Positions 18,136 to 27,488 are shown, counted from the first letter of the stretch. The stretch: 64,000 bases of DNA from Rufibacter roseus (GCF_001647285.1 NZ_LRML01000001.1:1-64000), one strand, 5' to 3'. Notes: generated from the letters alone by a model not told the origin. Program-made: numbers and translations.

Positions 18136-19746
18136 GTGAAAGATATGTTAAGAAAGATAATAGTGCTGCTGTTCATTGGCCTGATAAGTCAATCTTGTAA
18201 GGAACTGGACCTTGCCCCTTGGGACCGGCCATCTGATCTAACTTTTTGGCAGACGAAAGAAGACGCGGTAAATGCAGTAACTGCCTGCTATGGGGACCTC
18301 TACAACGCAGAAACCTATATTTTTAATGAGTCATTGTCAGATAATGCCTATACAAAGTCAAATAACGGCAACCTGGTAAGAGATATCGCAAATGGAAACT
18401 ATGACGCTTCCAATCCTTTGTTGCAACAGGTATGGGCTAACCGGTATGCCGGCATAAGGAGGTGTAATCAGGTTTTAGCGAACATAGACCGAGTAGCAGA
18501 ATTAGACCCAAGCCTAAAAGAGCGGTTACGGGCCGAAGCTCGGTTTCTCCGTGCGTTCCACTACTTTGTTTTAGTGAACCATTTTGGCGGCGTTCCCTTA
18601 ATTGAAAATGTGATCACCATAGATGAATCCAGGAATGTGGTAAGGGCATCCCGTGAGACCATCGTTAATTTTATTCATCAGGAACTTGATCTGGCATATC
18701 AAAATTTGCCGGTAAACACGGCCTATGCCGAAACTGACATTGGCCGTGCCACCAAAGGGGCGGCATTGGCCCTGAAAGCCAGAATGTATTTGTATGATAG
18801 TAACTGGCCTAAAGTGGTAGAGACCACAGAAATTTTGATGAACGGAACGGCAGCGGGTACTTATTCTTTGTTCCCAAGTTATGCGGGCTTGTTTAAAATG
18901 AGTAATGAAAACAATCAGGAGGTGATTTTTGATGTGCAGTTCATGCCCATCAGGAGAACCCACAGAATTCAATATTTCCTGATTCCGCCAACGGAAGGGG
19001 GCTATGCCGCCATTTCACCCTCCCAGGAGTTAGTGGATAGCTACCTCACTATCAACGGTAGGGTCATTTCTGAAAATGGCTCGGGCTGGAATGAGAATAC
19101 CCCGTATCAGAACCGTGACCCCAGATTAAGAGCAACTATTGTTTATGATGGTTACCCTTGGGTAAGAGCAGATGGAACCACCACTACCATCAATACCAGA
19201 CCCGGTAGCGGCGCCAACAGCATTGGGTACTCTTCTAACACAACTCCCACTGGCTATTATGTAGCAAAGTATTTTGATCCTACTGCTCAAAATCTGGTGA
19301 ATTCAGGCCTTAACTTAATACTGATCAGGTATGCAGATGTTCTGTTAATGCACGCAGAGGCAAAGAATGAATTAGGTCAATTCAACCAGGATGTATGGAA
19401 TAAGACCATCAGAAGACTGAGAGAAAGAGCAGGCTTCACTGATCCTAATGCCTTGATGTTTCCTAGTAATTTAGGTCAAGCTGGCTTGCGAGATATTATT
19501 AGAAGGGAAAGAAGAGTGGAGTTGGCATTTGAGGGATTGCGCTATTATGATATTAAGCGCTGGCAGATAGCTGATGAAGTGTTGAACGGATGGTTACACG
19601 GAATGAAAACCAATAACTCTAGTGAGGATAACGGATACGAACGGGTGGATTTACGCAGATTTGATCCGGCTAAACATTATCTGTGGCCAATACCACAAAG
19701 TGAGAGAGATAGAACCAATAATCTAGAGCAGAATCCGAATTGGTAA
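18136..19746 (+). CDS. SusD/RagB-type glycan-binding lipoprotein
   Basis: The 536-residue product has a lipoprotein signal (LISQSC, Cys21 counted from the GTG start) and a SusD-like fold. Typical features are ARFLRAFHYFVLVNHFGGVPL in the TPR-like part, RYADVLLMHAEAKNELG, the block RRERRVELAFEGLRYYDIKRW and the ending HYLWPIPQSE. It caps the SusC barrel and holds oligosaccharides at the cell surface. The start chosen is GTG at 18136; an ATG at 18145 would give a product three residues shorter and equally good as a lipoprotein. It lies 23 bp after susC. Confidence 0.95.
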   Translation: MKDMLRKIIVLLFIGLISQSCKELDLAPWDRPSDLTFWQTKEDAVNAVTACYGDLYNAETYIFNESLSDNAYTKSNNGNLVRDIANGNYDASNPLLQQVWANRYAGIRRCNQVLANIDRVAELDPSLKERLRAEARFLRAFHYFVLVNHFGGVPLIENVITIDESRNVVRASRETIVNFIHQELDLAYQNLPVNTAYAETDIGRATKGAALALKARMYLYDSNWPKVVETTEILMNGTAAGTYSLFPSYAGLFKMSNENNQEVIFDVQFMPIRRTHRIQYFLIPPTEGGYAAISPSQELVDSYLTINGRVISENGSGWNENTPYQNRDPRLRATIVYDGYPWVRADGTTTTINTRPGSGANSIGYSSNTTPTGYYVAKYFDPTAQNLVNSGLNLILIRYADVLLMHAEAKNELGQFNQDVWNKTIRRLRERAGFTDPNALMFPSNLGQAGLRDIIRRERRVELAFEGLRYYDIKRWQIADEVLNGWLHGMKTNNSSEDNGYERVDLRRFDPAKHYLWPIPQSERDRTNNLEQNPNW

Positions 19747-19778
19747 TTTCAAAACAATCATTTTACTGATAGATAGTC

Positions 19779-20900
19779 ATGAGAATAAATAAAATAAAGT
19801 ATTTCCTGTCAATGGCTCTGGCTTTCTTTTGCCTTTTGAGCTGTGAAAAGGAGTATGTGTTTACAGATGAGTTATCTGCCCCAACTACTTTAAATGGGCC
19901 TGTTGACAATTACTTTGTTAAAATTGAGCCTTCCAGTAGTGCCTCATTAAATTTGTCTTGGGAGCCAGGTAAGGCCAAAGATGGCGGACTTGTTTTATAC
20001 GAAGTAATATTTGATGAAGAAGGAGGTGACTTCTCTCAGCCAGTTCTAACGTTTCTGTCTGATAACAAAGGCGTTTCTCCTCAGCTTACTTTATCGCATA
20101 AGAATTTAAACAAGATTGCGAATGCGGCAGGTATTCAGGCGTTAACTACTGGGAAAGTTAAATGGACGGTGGCTGCTAGCAAAGGCGCTAATGTGGCAAA
20201 AACAACTATGTTCAGAACCCTGAGTTTAGAACGCCCTATGGGGTTTGCTGAAATACCAACTGAAGTTTACTTAACTGGTACTGCAACAGAAGGAGGCACA
20301 GAGATTAGCAACAGCCTTCCGTTAAAAATGATAGAAGAAGGAGTATTTGAGATATATACCTCCCTTAAGCCTGGAAGCTATCAGTTGATAAATAAAAAAG
20401 ATGCGAGTGCTACTAAATTCTTCATTGAAAACAACATCATCAAAGAAGGAGATCAGGGCACGGATGTTACTGGCTCAGAGAAAGTCTACCGGCTCACCTT
20501 TGATTTCAATAGCGCCACAAGTACTGCTGTTGAAATCAAAGCCATGGAGATTTATATGTCTGCCTACAACACCACTATAGGCAGTCTTCAATATGCAGGT
20601 AACAGTACCTGGACTGCCAGTCAGGTACCTGTTGTGTTTTATCCGTTTTCATGGGGAAGAGACGAGCGGTATAAGTTTAAAATAACTACCTCAGAAGGTG
20701 TAGAATATTGGGGCAGCCAGAATGTGAACAACGTAACTCCTGTGGGTGCACCTGCTTCTTATTTTTACTTAATCCCTGTCACTTCGGCGCAATGGGATAA
20801 TACTTATAAATTCAATCCGGCGGCAGATAATAATAAAGTAAATGTGGAGGTTTCTTTCAAAGCAAATGGAAACTACACACATAAAGTAACAACATTATGA
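19779..20900 (+). CDS. SusE/SusF-like surface glycan-binding lipoprotein
   Basis: The 373-residue product carries a lipoprotein signal (FCLLSC, Cys22). Residues about 28-150 look like the SusE N-terminal domain (PVDNYFVKIEP, LNLSWEPGKAKDGGLVLYEVIFD). Further beta-sandwich domains follow, with EVYLTGTATEGG and YKFKITTSEGVEYWG, like the starch-binding domains of SusE/F. Such proteins help to hold the polysaccharide at the surface. Position three in a susC-susD-x-hydrolase operon supports the call. The GH76 gene overlaps its last four bases, indicating translational coupling. Confidence 0.8.
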   Translation: MRINKIKYFLSMALAFFCLLSCEKEYVFTDELSAPTTLNGPVDNYFVKIEPSSSASLNLSWEPGKAKDGGLVLYEVIFDEEGGDFSQPVLTFLSDNKGVSPQLTLSHKNLNKIANAAGIQALTTGKVKWTVAASKGANVAKTTMFRTLSLERPMGFAEIPTEVYLTGTATEGGTEISNSLPLKMIEEGVFEIYTSLKPGSYQLINKKDASATKFFIENNIIKEGDQGTDVTGSEKVYRLTFDFNSATSTAVEIKAMEIYMSAYNTTIGSLQYAGNSTWTASQVPVVFYPFSWGRDERYKFKITTSEGVEYWGSQNVNNVTPVGAPASYFYLIPVTSAQWDNTYKFNPAADNNKVNVEVSFKANGNYTHKVTTL

Positions 20901-22117
20901 TGAAGAATTTGAATAAGTGGGGTTTGTCAATTATCATGGTATTTCTGTTTGCTTGTTGTACAGAAAAAGTAGGAGGAGATTTTGTAGATCCTAGTCCTGA
21001 CGGCTCTGGAAATGGCGGTGGCGGTAACCCTTTGTATGACGCCAAAACTTACAAAGAGAAATCAAAAGCAGTCTTTGACCATATAATTAAGCACTATTCC
21101 GTAAACGGGACCAACTATTTTTTAGAAAATTATCCTAAGCAGGGAGGAGATAGACCTGTGGCTTATTTTTGGTCACATTCCACTCTTTTCACCGGAGCAA
21201 TTTGGCAGTTGGCATTAGGTTATAATGACCCATCCATTCAAAAAGTCATTAATGGCCTAGATGAGTATTGGGATGTTAACAGAACCCCTTTTGCCTTTCA
21301 GTCTTACCCGAATGAGTTTGGCGGAGGGGACCGCTTTTATGATGACAACGCCATAGCAGGCCTTGATGATGTTCTAGCCTATGAAGTCACGAACCAGCCC
21401 AGCTTTTTAAGAAGGGCTGAAGATGCCTTGGCCTTTGATATGTCAGGGGAATCTATGGATCAAGGCGGCGGAATATTCTGGAGTGAGCAGCTTAGGTTAA
21501 ATAACCCAGGAAACCCTAATACGGTTAAGGCTGCTAATGCTACTGCCTTGTCTGCATTACTGGCTCTAAAGCTATATAAGATTACAAACAAACCTCAATA
21601 CCTTGAGTTTGCGCAAAGGATCTATACTTGGAACAAAAACAAGTTGCAAGATCCGGCAGATAAGAACTACTGGAATGATGTGCACGCGGTAACCGGTGTT
21701 ATAAACAAAATGAAATGGGCATATAATAGCGGTGCCATGATCTCAAATGCAGTACTGCTCTATGAAATAACGGGTAATGTGGAGCATTTGAATGAAGCAA
21801 AGTCAGTGGCCCGGGCTTCTTATAATCATTTCACGCATGACGTGCCAGGTGTAGGCAAGTTCTTTCCGTCACATGACCCGTATTTCACCATGCATTTGCT
21901 GAGGGGGTATCTAGATTTATATGAGGTGGATAAAAATCCGGAATATATAAATACTCTTATTATGAATGTAGACTACGCCTGGAAATCAGCTAGAAACAGT
22001 GCAGGATTCTTTTTGGAGGACTGGTCTGGTAAGACAAGAGGCAGAGAAGCGTGGTTGATTAACCAAACCTGCATGGTGGAAATATATGCTCTAATTTCCG
22101 ATTTCAAAAGAGAATAG
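20897..22117 (+). CDS. GH76 endo-alpha-1,6-mannanase, lipoprotein
   Basis: The 406-residue protein has a lipoprotein signal (FLFACC, Cys20 or Cys21) and a glycine-rich linker, then an (alpha/alpha)6-type GH76 domain. The diagnostic adjacent aspartates are Asp149-Asp150 in RFYDDNAIAGLD. Other family-like segments are WSHSTLFTGAIWQLALGYND and GGIFWSEQ. GH76 enzymes cut the alpha-1,6-mannan backbone of fungal mannan, releasing oligosaccharides for the SusC/D pair encoded in the same operon. The start ATG overlaps the stop of the SusE-like gene. A strong terminator (22176-22239) follows. Confidence 0.88.
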   Translation: MMKNLNKWGLSIIMVFLFACCTEKVGGDFVDPSPDGSGNGGGGNPLYDAKTYKEKSKAVFDHIIKHYSVNGTNYFLENYPKQGGDRPVAYFWSHSTLFTGAIWQLALGYNDPSIQKVINGLDEYWDVNRTPFAFQSYPNEFGGGDRFYDDNAIAGLDDVLAYEVTNQPSFLRRAEDALAFDMSGESMDQGGGIFWSEQLRLNNPGNPNTVKAANATALSALLALKLYKITNKPQYLEFAQRIYTWNKNKLQDPADKNYWNDVHAVTGVINKMKWAYNSGAMISNAVLLYEITGNVEHLNEAKSVARASYNHFTHDVPGVGKFFPSHDPYFTMHLLRGYLDLYEVDKNPEYINTLIMNVDYAWKSARNSAGFFLEDWSGKTRGREAWLINQTCMVEIYALISDFKRE

Positions 22118-22175
22118 GCAACCTAGATGCAGAATTTTCTAAAATAAACAGAAGGCTCATCTAAAGTGCCAGCTT

Positions 22176-22239
22176 AAAAAAGAATTCCTGTTTTAGGCTT
22201 GTTTCTCAGAAAACAGGCCTAAAACAGGAATTCTTTTTT
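22176..22239. terminator. Long hairpin between the mannan operon and gntR
   Basis: Arms 22176-22204 and 22211-22239 pair at 28 of 29 positions (the exception can form G-U); the core is CCTGTTTTAGGCTTGTTT. An A run on one side and a T run on the other make it suited to terminate transcription from both converging genes. Confidence 0.85.
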
Positions 22240-22364
22240 ATTGGGGAGTAATAGATTAGGCCTTAGTTTCACTAAGTGGTCACCACATCGCGCGGCTTAG
22301 GTTTATGAACAAGTACAGCCTGTTTTATTTAGGATTACCTCACAGATTCAAACCTGAATAAAGC

Positions 22365-23102
22365 TTATACTTGCGTTCTTCTACTCTCAACAGTATAAAC
22401 AAAACTGTCAGCTTTGTAAAAGCCTAAGTTGTATTCAAGGGGGCGTTCACCTTGGTCATATACAAAACGCTTTCTGAACAAGACAGGCTCTCCTATTTTC
22501 ATTTCTAATTTCTTGGCAATGAAACTATCTGCACCTTTAGCAGTGATTTCTTCCTTAGACAATTGGGCTATAATAGAATAGTCACTTTCCAATATTTCAT
22601 ATAAAGGGCGCTTGAAGTCTTCTTCTCCTGTTAAACCAACTCTAGGGTGAAAATAAGAGACGAAATAAACGAATGGGCCTTCCTCTCTTCCCCTAAGCCT
22701 TTCGAGTTTCAATACTTTTCGCTCGGCAGTTATTTCAAAAAAGTTGGCAATATTTTCATCTGGAAGAACCCAGCTTACATGGAGCTCAAAGTTTCTGATA
22801 GGAATTCCCCTGGCTTTCATTTCTTGTGAAAAGCTCAGCCAGTTTTGAGATTTTGAGCTGACGGAAGGCGTAGCCACTCTTGTGCCGACACCCTTCTTTC
22901 TTATGAGAAGTCCCTCATATACAAGTTTATTAATTGCTTGCCGCAGTGTGGTTCTTGATATAGCTAAGTGCTTTGACAACTCTATTTCATTAGGCAACAA
23001 TTTCCCGTTTTTGTAGATCGGATCCTCTATAAGCTCGCGGAGCAAGTATTCTACCTGTATGTGCAACGGAATAGGATTTCTTCTATCAAGAGTAAGATTC
23101 AT
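22365..23102 (-). CDS. GntR-family (HutC subfamily) transcriptional regulator
   Basis: The 245-residue protein has an N-terminal winged helix-turn-helix (about 10-78): PLHIQVEYLLRELI, LPNEIELSKHLAISRTTLRQAINKLVYEGLLIRKKGVGTRV. A UTRA ligand-binding domain follows (about 95-240). HutC-type members usually sense a sugar phosphate or another small metabolite and repress the adjacent genes. It converges on the mannan operon. Three copies of TATGTWTRTACATA upstream of mannose and mannan genes are good candidates for its operator. No clear copy lies directly before its own start, so autoregulation is not evident. Confidence 0.92.
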   Translation of the reverse strand: MNLTLDRRNPIPLHIQVEYLLRELIEDPIYKNGKLLPNEIELSKHLAISRTTLRQAINKLVYEGLLIRKKGVGTRVATPSVSSKSQNWLSFSQEMKARGIPIRNFELHVSWVLPDENIANFFEITAERKVLKLERLRGREEGPFVYFVSYFHPRVGLTGEEDFKRPLYEILESDYSIIAQLSKEEITAKGADSFIAKKLEMKIGEPVLFRKRFVYDQGERPLEYNLGFYKADSFVYTVESRRTQV

Positions 23103-23306
23103 AGCAATTAAATAAAATAAGCTTGAGGAAGTACAGTAATAAATGTGCTAATACTGGAAATCTTCAAGGTAAAGGAACCGCCTCATTTGAGGTGTCTTCA
23201 AAACAAATATACAAAAGCCATTCTTATATATAATGACACTGAGGCTGTTTAGAGCTTCTTGTTTTCCAGTGTAGGAGGTACTTGTCTGGAGTCATTTCTC
23301 CGGTTA

Positions 23307-23356
23307 AGCTAACGTTTTGAAGCTGTTTTTCTTAAAACAGCTTCAAAACGTTAGCT
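23307..23356. repeat. Perfect inverted repeat (23-bp arms), CTGTTTT family
   Basis: Arms 23307-23329 and 23334-23356 pair perfectly around loop TCTT; the inner part is GAAGCTGTTTT. It lies about 200 bp upstream of the gntR start and 170 bp after the stop of the LamG gene, which has its own terminator, so it is an extra element between two minus-strand genes. Confidence 0.7.
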
Positions 23357-23433
23357 CCCTTTCCTGAAAAGCTACTGCAGAAAGATGCGTAGGCCTAAGG
23401 CATTAAAGAAAACCCAATTCGACTTCAAGAAAA

Positions 23434-23465
23434 AAGCAGGGTTGATACAATGATCAACCCTGCTT
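23434..23465 (-). terminator. Intrinsic terminator of the LamG gene
   Basis: AAGCAGGGTTGAT (23434-23446) and its exact reverse complement (23453-23465) form a 13-bp stem. Read on the minus strand the stem is followed by a T run. Confidence 0.85.
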
Positions 23466-23522
23466 CAAATAAGTTATATAACTGTAAAAGTCTATTCAGT
23501 TACAAAGCAATGTATATTCATT

Positions 23523-24497
23523 CTATAGAAGAATAAGTCTCTTTTGCAGTTCTTGCCCTGCATCAGATACTCTCAGTATGTACAATCCTTTCTCAACTTT
23601 TGACAAATCAAGAGCTGTGGAATTTGACAATTCACCAGCTAGAACTAAGCTTCCTGTGCTTGAATACAGTTTATAGTGGCCAGTGCTACCTGATTGCATC
23701 TTAATTTGAACTATGCCCTGCGAAGGATTTGGCCACACAGTAACACGTTGGTCTAATTCTTCTTTGCTTGATGTCGTGGTGCTAGGTATCCAAGTTGTTC
23801 CAGTTCCTCTTGTTCCATCATGGGTACTTACAACATCATTGATCACCGTTCCTTCTCCTTCATCCAATTTCCAATTAGCCACCAGGCCTGTTGGTGTACT
23901 GGTTAAGAAATTATTTATATTGGCCTCGATTTCTTCTTGGGTGCGGGCCACATTCCAAAGTCGTACATCACTCATTTTGCCTGAAATTCTCCGGCCTGGC
24001 CACGTAGCATCATCTCCAAAATAGAGCTCCTGTGGAGAAGCCATCATTGGAGTTGTAATAGTCTTTTCTCCATTTGGTACTCCATTCAAATATAACCTCA
24101 TCTGCGTGCCAGTGTAGACAGCAGCCACATGGGTCCATGTATCAGCAGCTACAGTGTTAGTTGAATTAAGGGTTTGCCAACTTTCACCATCACCAATAAC
24201 AAATTGCATGGTTCTATCTCCTTCTAAACGAAGGGTATACCCACTTTCAGGTGGTGTATTATTGTCTGTAGCTTCGGCATTGGAAAGAATGGTGCCGATA
24301 TTACTCATATTTACCCAAAATTCAACGGTGAAATTTTGAGGCGAGAGGGCAGGCGAGGTAGGAATGCTAACATAACTATTAGCGTTACCGGCATCAAATG
24401 CTAAAACAGTTCGATTAGTAGGCTGAGCTTGTAGATTTGCCAGTGAAGCAAAAGTTAAAATTGCGCTCAAGAGAAGTAAAGTAAAGTTTTTCTTCAT
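23523..24497 (-). CDS. Secreted LamG-domain protein with T9SS type A sorting domain
   Basis: I place the start at ATG 24497 because residues from there (MKKNFTLLLLSAILTFASLANLQA) form a clean signal peptide; the longer frame to 24563 adds 22 residues with no function. The 324-residue product has one LamG/concanavalin-like domain (about 25-225): NFTVEFWVNMS, DTWTHVAAVYTGTQMRLYLNGV, GKMSDVRLWNVARTQEEI. A type A sorting domain follows (about 250-324, VTVWPNPSQGIVQIK to KRLILL). It is probably a surface or secreted glycan-binding protein; no catalytic domain is seen. A candidate GntR operator lies about 250 bp upstream of the start, which would put it in the mannan regulon. Confidence 0.8.
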   Translation of the reverse strand: MKKNFTLLLLSAILTFASLANLQAQPTNRTVLAFDAGNANSYVSIPTSPALSPQNFTVEFWVNMSNIGTILSNAEATDNNTPPESGYTLRLEGDRTMQFVIGDGESWQTLNSTNTVAADTWTHVAAVYTGTQMRLYLNGVPNGEKTITTPMMASPQELYFGDDATWPGRRISGKMSDVRLWNVARTQEEIEANINNFLTSTPTGLVANWKLDEGEGTVINDVVSTHDGTRGTGTTWIPSTTTSSKEELDQRVTVWPNPSQGIVQIKMQSGSTGHYKLYSSTGSLVLAGELSNSTALDLSKVEKGLYILRVSDAGQELQKRLILL

Positions 24498-25290
24498 AAA
24501 AAATTTGTTTTTAAGGATTGTAGAAAATTGTAATTGAACTTTGAGATGAGCAATGCTTTTCAATAGAATCAGCTTTTACACAAAACTTATCAAGAATTAA
24601 TCAATTCAAGAATCATAATTTAAAATGGCTAAAACCTTTTAGCTAATTAAAGCGAAAATCTCATATTGAGCATAAACAAATAGTTTATAAAAAACTGAAT
24701 TTACTAAAATTGAAATACGCAAATAGTTTGTTAGCTAAATGTATAAATATGTTTATACATAAAAACAAAATAATTTATGTATTTTAAAAAAACGGTAAAT
24801 CTTAATTATGCTAAACTACTTCCCTCAATAAATAATTTTGAAGGTTTGAAATTTGTTAGTCAATTTTAGGCAGAGAGTATTCCCACTTAATCTTATTTAA
24901 TATTGGGAGACTCTAGGTACAAGTAGATTTTATAATGCGTAAAGAAAGTTTTTATTTTTAAGAATTAAAAGTAAAAACAATAATTTTATGTAAAAATTTC
25001 ACATAATTAGAAGCAAAACGATTAACTGATGGGAAAATCGCAATTGCTAAAGAAGGAAATTAGGTTGGAAAGAGGCTGATAACTTTTCTAAAAGCCAGCC
25101 CCGTGGGTTCCATTTTCAGGAGTTTTCAGAGATTGCACCTGTTTATCTCCGATGAAGGTCATTAAACCTTCTTCAAACCAAAGTTTGTTGTCCCTATTTA
25201 ATTTTGCTACTAGGGTCTGTTTTCAGCGATATAAATAGGAGTTCAGTGAGAATTGCTTTAACGAGCCGTTAATGTGCTCCCTGCTTACTA
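24498..25290. other. Non-coding AT-rich interval upstream of the LamG gene
   Basis: No gene is visible. The part 24600-25010 is very AT-rich and holds the operator at 24748-24761, presumably together with the minus-strand promoter of the LamG gene. The part 25020-25290 follows the lacI stop; I see no strong terminator there. Confidence 0.6.
24748..24761. promoter_or_regulatory. Candidate GntR/HutC operator, site 3
   Basis: TATGTTTATACATA matches sites 8021 and 14729. It is embedded in a wider dyad (24739-24760: ATGTATAAA, 4-base spacer, TTTATACAT). It lies in the upstream region of the minus-strand LamG gene. Confidence 0.55.
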
Positions 25291-26310
25291 TCAGTTCCGG
25301 CAAGACGAATTTCGTACAATCAATTGAGTGGGAAGAATCACTTCTGAAGGATCATTTTCTTCAAGGTTGCTTTCAAGCTTTTTTAAGATAATATCTATTA
25401 ATTTCTTAGAGATTTCTTCCACGGGTTGGGAGATAGCGGTTATTGTTGGCTGATATAATTTAAAGAAGTCCAAATCATCAAATGCGACAGCACTTATGTC
25501 CGCAGGAATTTTTAGGTTGATGGTGTTGATGGCATCAATTCCCCTGGTGGCTAGGTAATTTGTCGAAAACAGAACTGCATCTATAATAGGATGTTCATTT
25601 ATATAGGAGGCAATACTGCTTACGTGTTGATTATAAGGAGATGCATAGTTTACTTTATGCACATATGAATTAAGATTATGCTCTTTTATAACTTGATTAT
25701 ACCCATCAAGTCTATCCTTCATTTGCGTTTGTTGGGAATCCAGCGTTATGAAGGCAATGTTTAGGTATCCTTGATCTATTAGATGTTTAACCCCATTTAC
25801 AGTAGCATCAAAATTATCAATCATTACATAATTTGTAAGTAGCCCCGGAATTAAACGGTCAAAAAGTACCACAGGTATTTTGTCATCCAAGAGAGATTGT
25901 ATGTCTTCTTTGATGCCTTCTGGGGGGGAAATGATATACCCGTCAATATTCCTTTCTCGGAACATCTTTATAAGTTCTCGGGTTTTCTCGGGCTTATTCT
26001 CTGTACTGCAATAGATGATTTTGTACCCTTGGTCAAATGCGTTTTCTTCAATTTGCCGGGCAATACTAGAGAAGAAGGCATTGGATATGTCCTCCACCAT
26101 CAAGCAGATAATTTTTGACTTTCCGGTCCTGAGGCTTCGGGCAATCTGATTTGGCTTATAATCAAGCTCCTCCACAAGCCTCAGAACACGGTCAGTTACC
26201 AGGTTGCTTATGCGCTTCTCCTTTGCTTTTCCATTGAGGATAAAAGAGACGGTAGTGATGGAAATATTGAGTTGTTGAGCAATGTCTTTGATGGAAAGCC
26301 TCTTTTTCAT
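25291..26310 (-). CDS. LacI-family transcriptional regulator
   Basis: The 339-residue protein has an N-terminal LacI helix-turn-helix (about 3-50: SIKDIAQQLNISITTVSFILNGKAKEKRIS) and the hinge helix RSLRTGKSK (about 59-67). A periplasmic-binding-like sensor domain follows (about 68-335, including IICLMVEDISNAFFSSIARQIEENA, VPVVLFDRL and DISAVAFDDLDFF). It probably senses a sugar and controls the divergent cluster starting with the second susC, 1.2 kb away. Candidate operators are the oppositely oriented AGCGTAAAC and GTTTACGCT upstream of its own start and the palindrome TAAAACGTTTTA before susC. The effector is not deducible. Confidence 0.92.
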   Translation of the reverse strand: MKKRLSIKDIAQQLNISITTVSFILNGKAKEKRISNLVTDRVLRLVEELDYKPNQIARSLRTGKSKIICLMVEDISNAFFSSIARQIEENAFDQGYKIIYCSTENKPEKTRELIKMFRERNIDGYIISPPEGIKEDIQSLLDDKIPVVLFDRLIPGLLTNYVMIDNFDATVNGVKHLIDQGYLNIAFITLDSQQTQMKDRLDGYNQVIKEHNLNSYVHKVNYASPYNQHVSSIASYINEHPIIDAVLFSTNYLATRGIDAINTINLKIPADISAVAFDDLDFFKLYQPTITAISQPVEEISKKLIDIILKKLESNLEENDPSEVILPTQLIVRNSSCRN

Positions 26311-26343
26311 TCTCTAGGTTAATTAAAATAAACACTTTTTCTA

Positions 26344-26475
26344 AGCGTAAACCTCTTAAAAGGGCCATGAAAAGAAGAGGTGCTATGATAGTTTGCCTGT
26401 AAAGAGGGATTCTCTTTTGAGGCGTCTGCAGGGGGACTTAAATAAGGCTAAAACTAATATAAAAATGTTTACGCT
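26344..26475. promoter_or_regulatory. Pair of LacI-like sites upstream of lacI
   Basis: AGCGTAAAC (26344-26352) and its exact reverse complement GTTTACGCT (26467-26475) lie 34 and 157 bp upstream of the lacI start. Both have the central CG and flanking A/T typical of LacI-family operators. Their centres are 123 bp apart, which would permit looping. The role in autoregulation is inference. Confidence 0.45.
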
Positions 26476-27286
26476 GTTTTTTTAGAGAGATGAAAAATTT
26501 ATAGTAGTTGAGAATATTCATATTATTTAAAGTGGATTGTTTACTACCCAATCATCTATAATACCACCGAGAGTAGTGGAAGAGAGACAAAGTTGTCCTG
26601 GTTACTTCCTTGAATAATGGTTTAATAATAAAAATGCCTTTCTCAGTATCTTGATTTGAAATTTCATATTCATAGATCTTTCAGCATCCATAGCACTTAA
26701 TAACCTAAAAAAACAGCAAGAGAATATTCTCCGCCTTCATTCTTGGCTCTGCCAAGCTTTGCCTCTACGGTAAGGTTGTCTTTTTGTTAAAAAAGAAAAT
26801 ATTTTTTAGAAGTTCTTGTTTTTTAAAAAAAACCTATGTTCTTTTATGATATTATTAATGGGATAAGGATTGCTAAGCTTTCTATTGCCATTATTTCCAA
26901 GCCTTTTTTGTAGAAGCAGTTTTAAGCTTTTTAAAAATATCTTATTGACGGAGGCTTTTGGAGATTACTGAAAGGTATAAAAAACCATTTAAGTGCTTTT
27001 CAAAGGTTCTGTGCTTTATTTTCCGCTTTCCTCATTGCTTTATCAAAGCAGTGGTTTTTCTATATAAAGCTTTATTTTTTTTATTCTTTAACCACGAATA
27101 GTACTAGAATAAAAATTTGCTAAATCGTTTTTTCTAATTGGAGGGAATGCATTGCAATTTTGCCATTTTCTGTTGTTTAAAAGGGTTCTAAGCTAACGAT
27201 AAGCTGATGAGCCAAAGGTTAAAGTGATAAATAATTACTGTGCAAATTCATTGTTCGCAATATTTCCATGAAATAAACAAGTTAGT

Positions 27287-27326
27287 TGTGCGGCAATAAA
27301 GGATACTGTGCGGCAATAAAGGATAC
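27287..27326 (+). repeat. Two tandem copies of a 20-bp unit
   Basis: TGTGCGGCAATAAAGGATAC occurs twice back to back (27287-27306, 27307-27326) with no mismatch. It ends immediately before TTTG (27327-27330), a possible upstream promoter box of the susC operon. Confidence 0.85.
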
Positions 27327-27339
27327 TTTGTTTTTAAGC

Positions 27340-27351
27340 TAAAACGTTTTA
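27340..27351. promoter_or_regulatory. Candidate LacI operator before the second susC
   Basis: TAAAACGTTTTA is a perfect 12-bp palindrome centred on CG, as is usual for LacI-family operators. It lies 10 bp after TTTG (27327-27330), so it would fall between the two promoter boxes if that TTTG is the -33 element. The matching TAnnTTTG box is not clear here. Confidence 0.5.
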
Positions 27352-27488
27352 ACAAACTTTTATCATAAGAACTAGTTGGTCAAATGAATAAAAAAGATGG
27401 CTAAAAAGCATGTGTAGAGGACTAGAAGCCTTTATGCCATCCCATTTTGAAAAAAGGACAAAAGAAATACTCAAATAAAATAGACTAT

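Larger units (their letters stand above)
26311..27488. other. Non-coding divergent regulatory interval
   Basis: This 1.2-kb AT-rich stretch separates lacI from the second susC gene. It holds two LacI-like half-sites near lacI, a 20-bp tandem repeat and a 12-bp palindrome near susC, each listed separately. No open frame with family features is seen. Confidence 0.6.

Noticed and set aside
18598-18972. 124-codon minus-strand frame inside susD
   Set aside because: Shadow of a conserved SusD gene with no motif of its own.
27287-27326. Possible CRISPR-like repeat
   Set aside because: Two directly adjacent copies with no spacer and no cas genes.
27447-27488. TTG start 42 bp upstream for the second susC
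   Set aside because: The extra residues are lysine-rich and precede a normal ATG; nothing supports initiation there.
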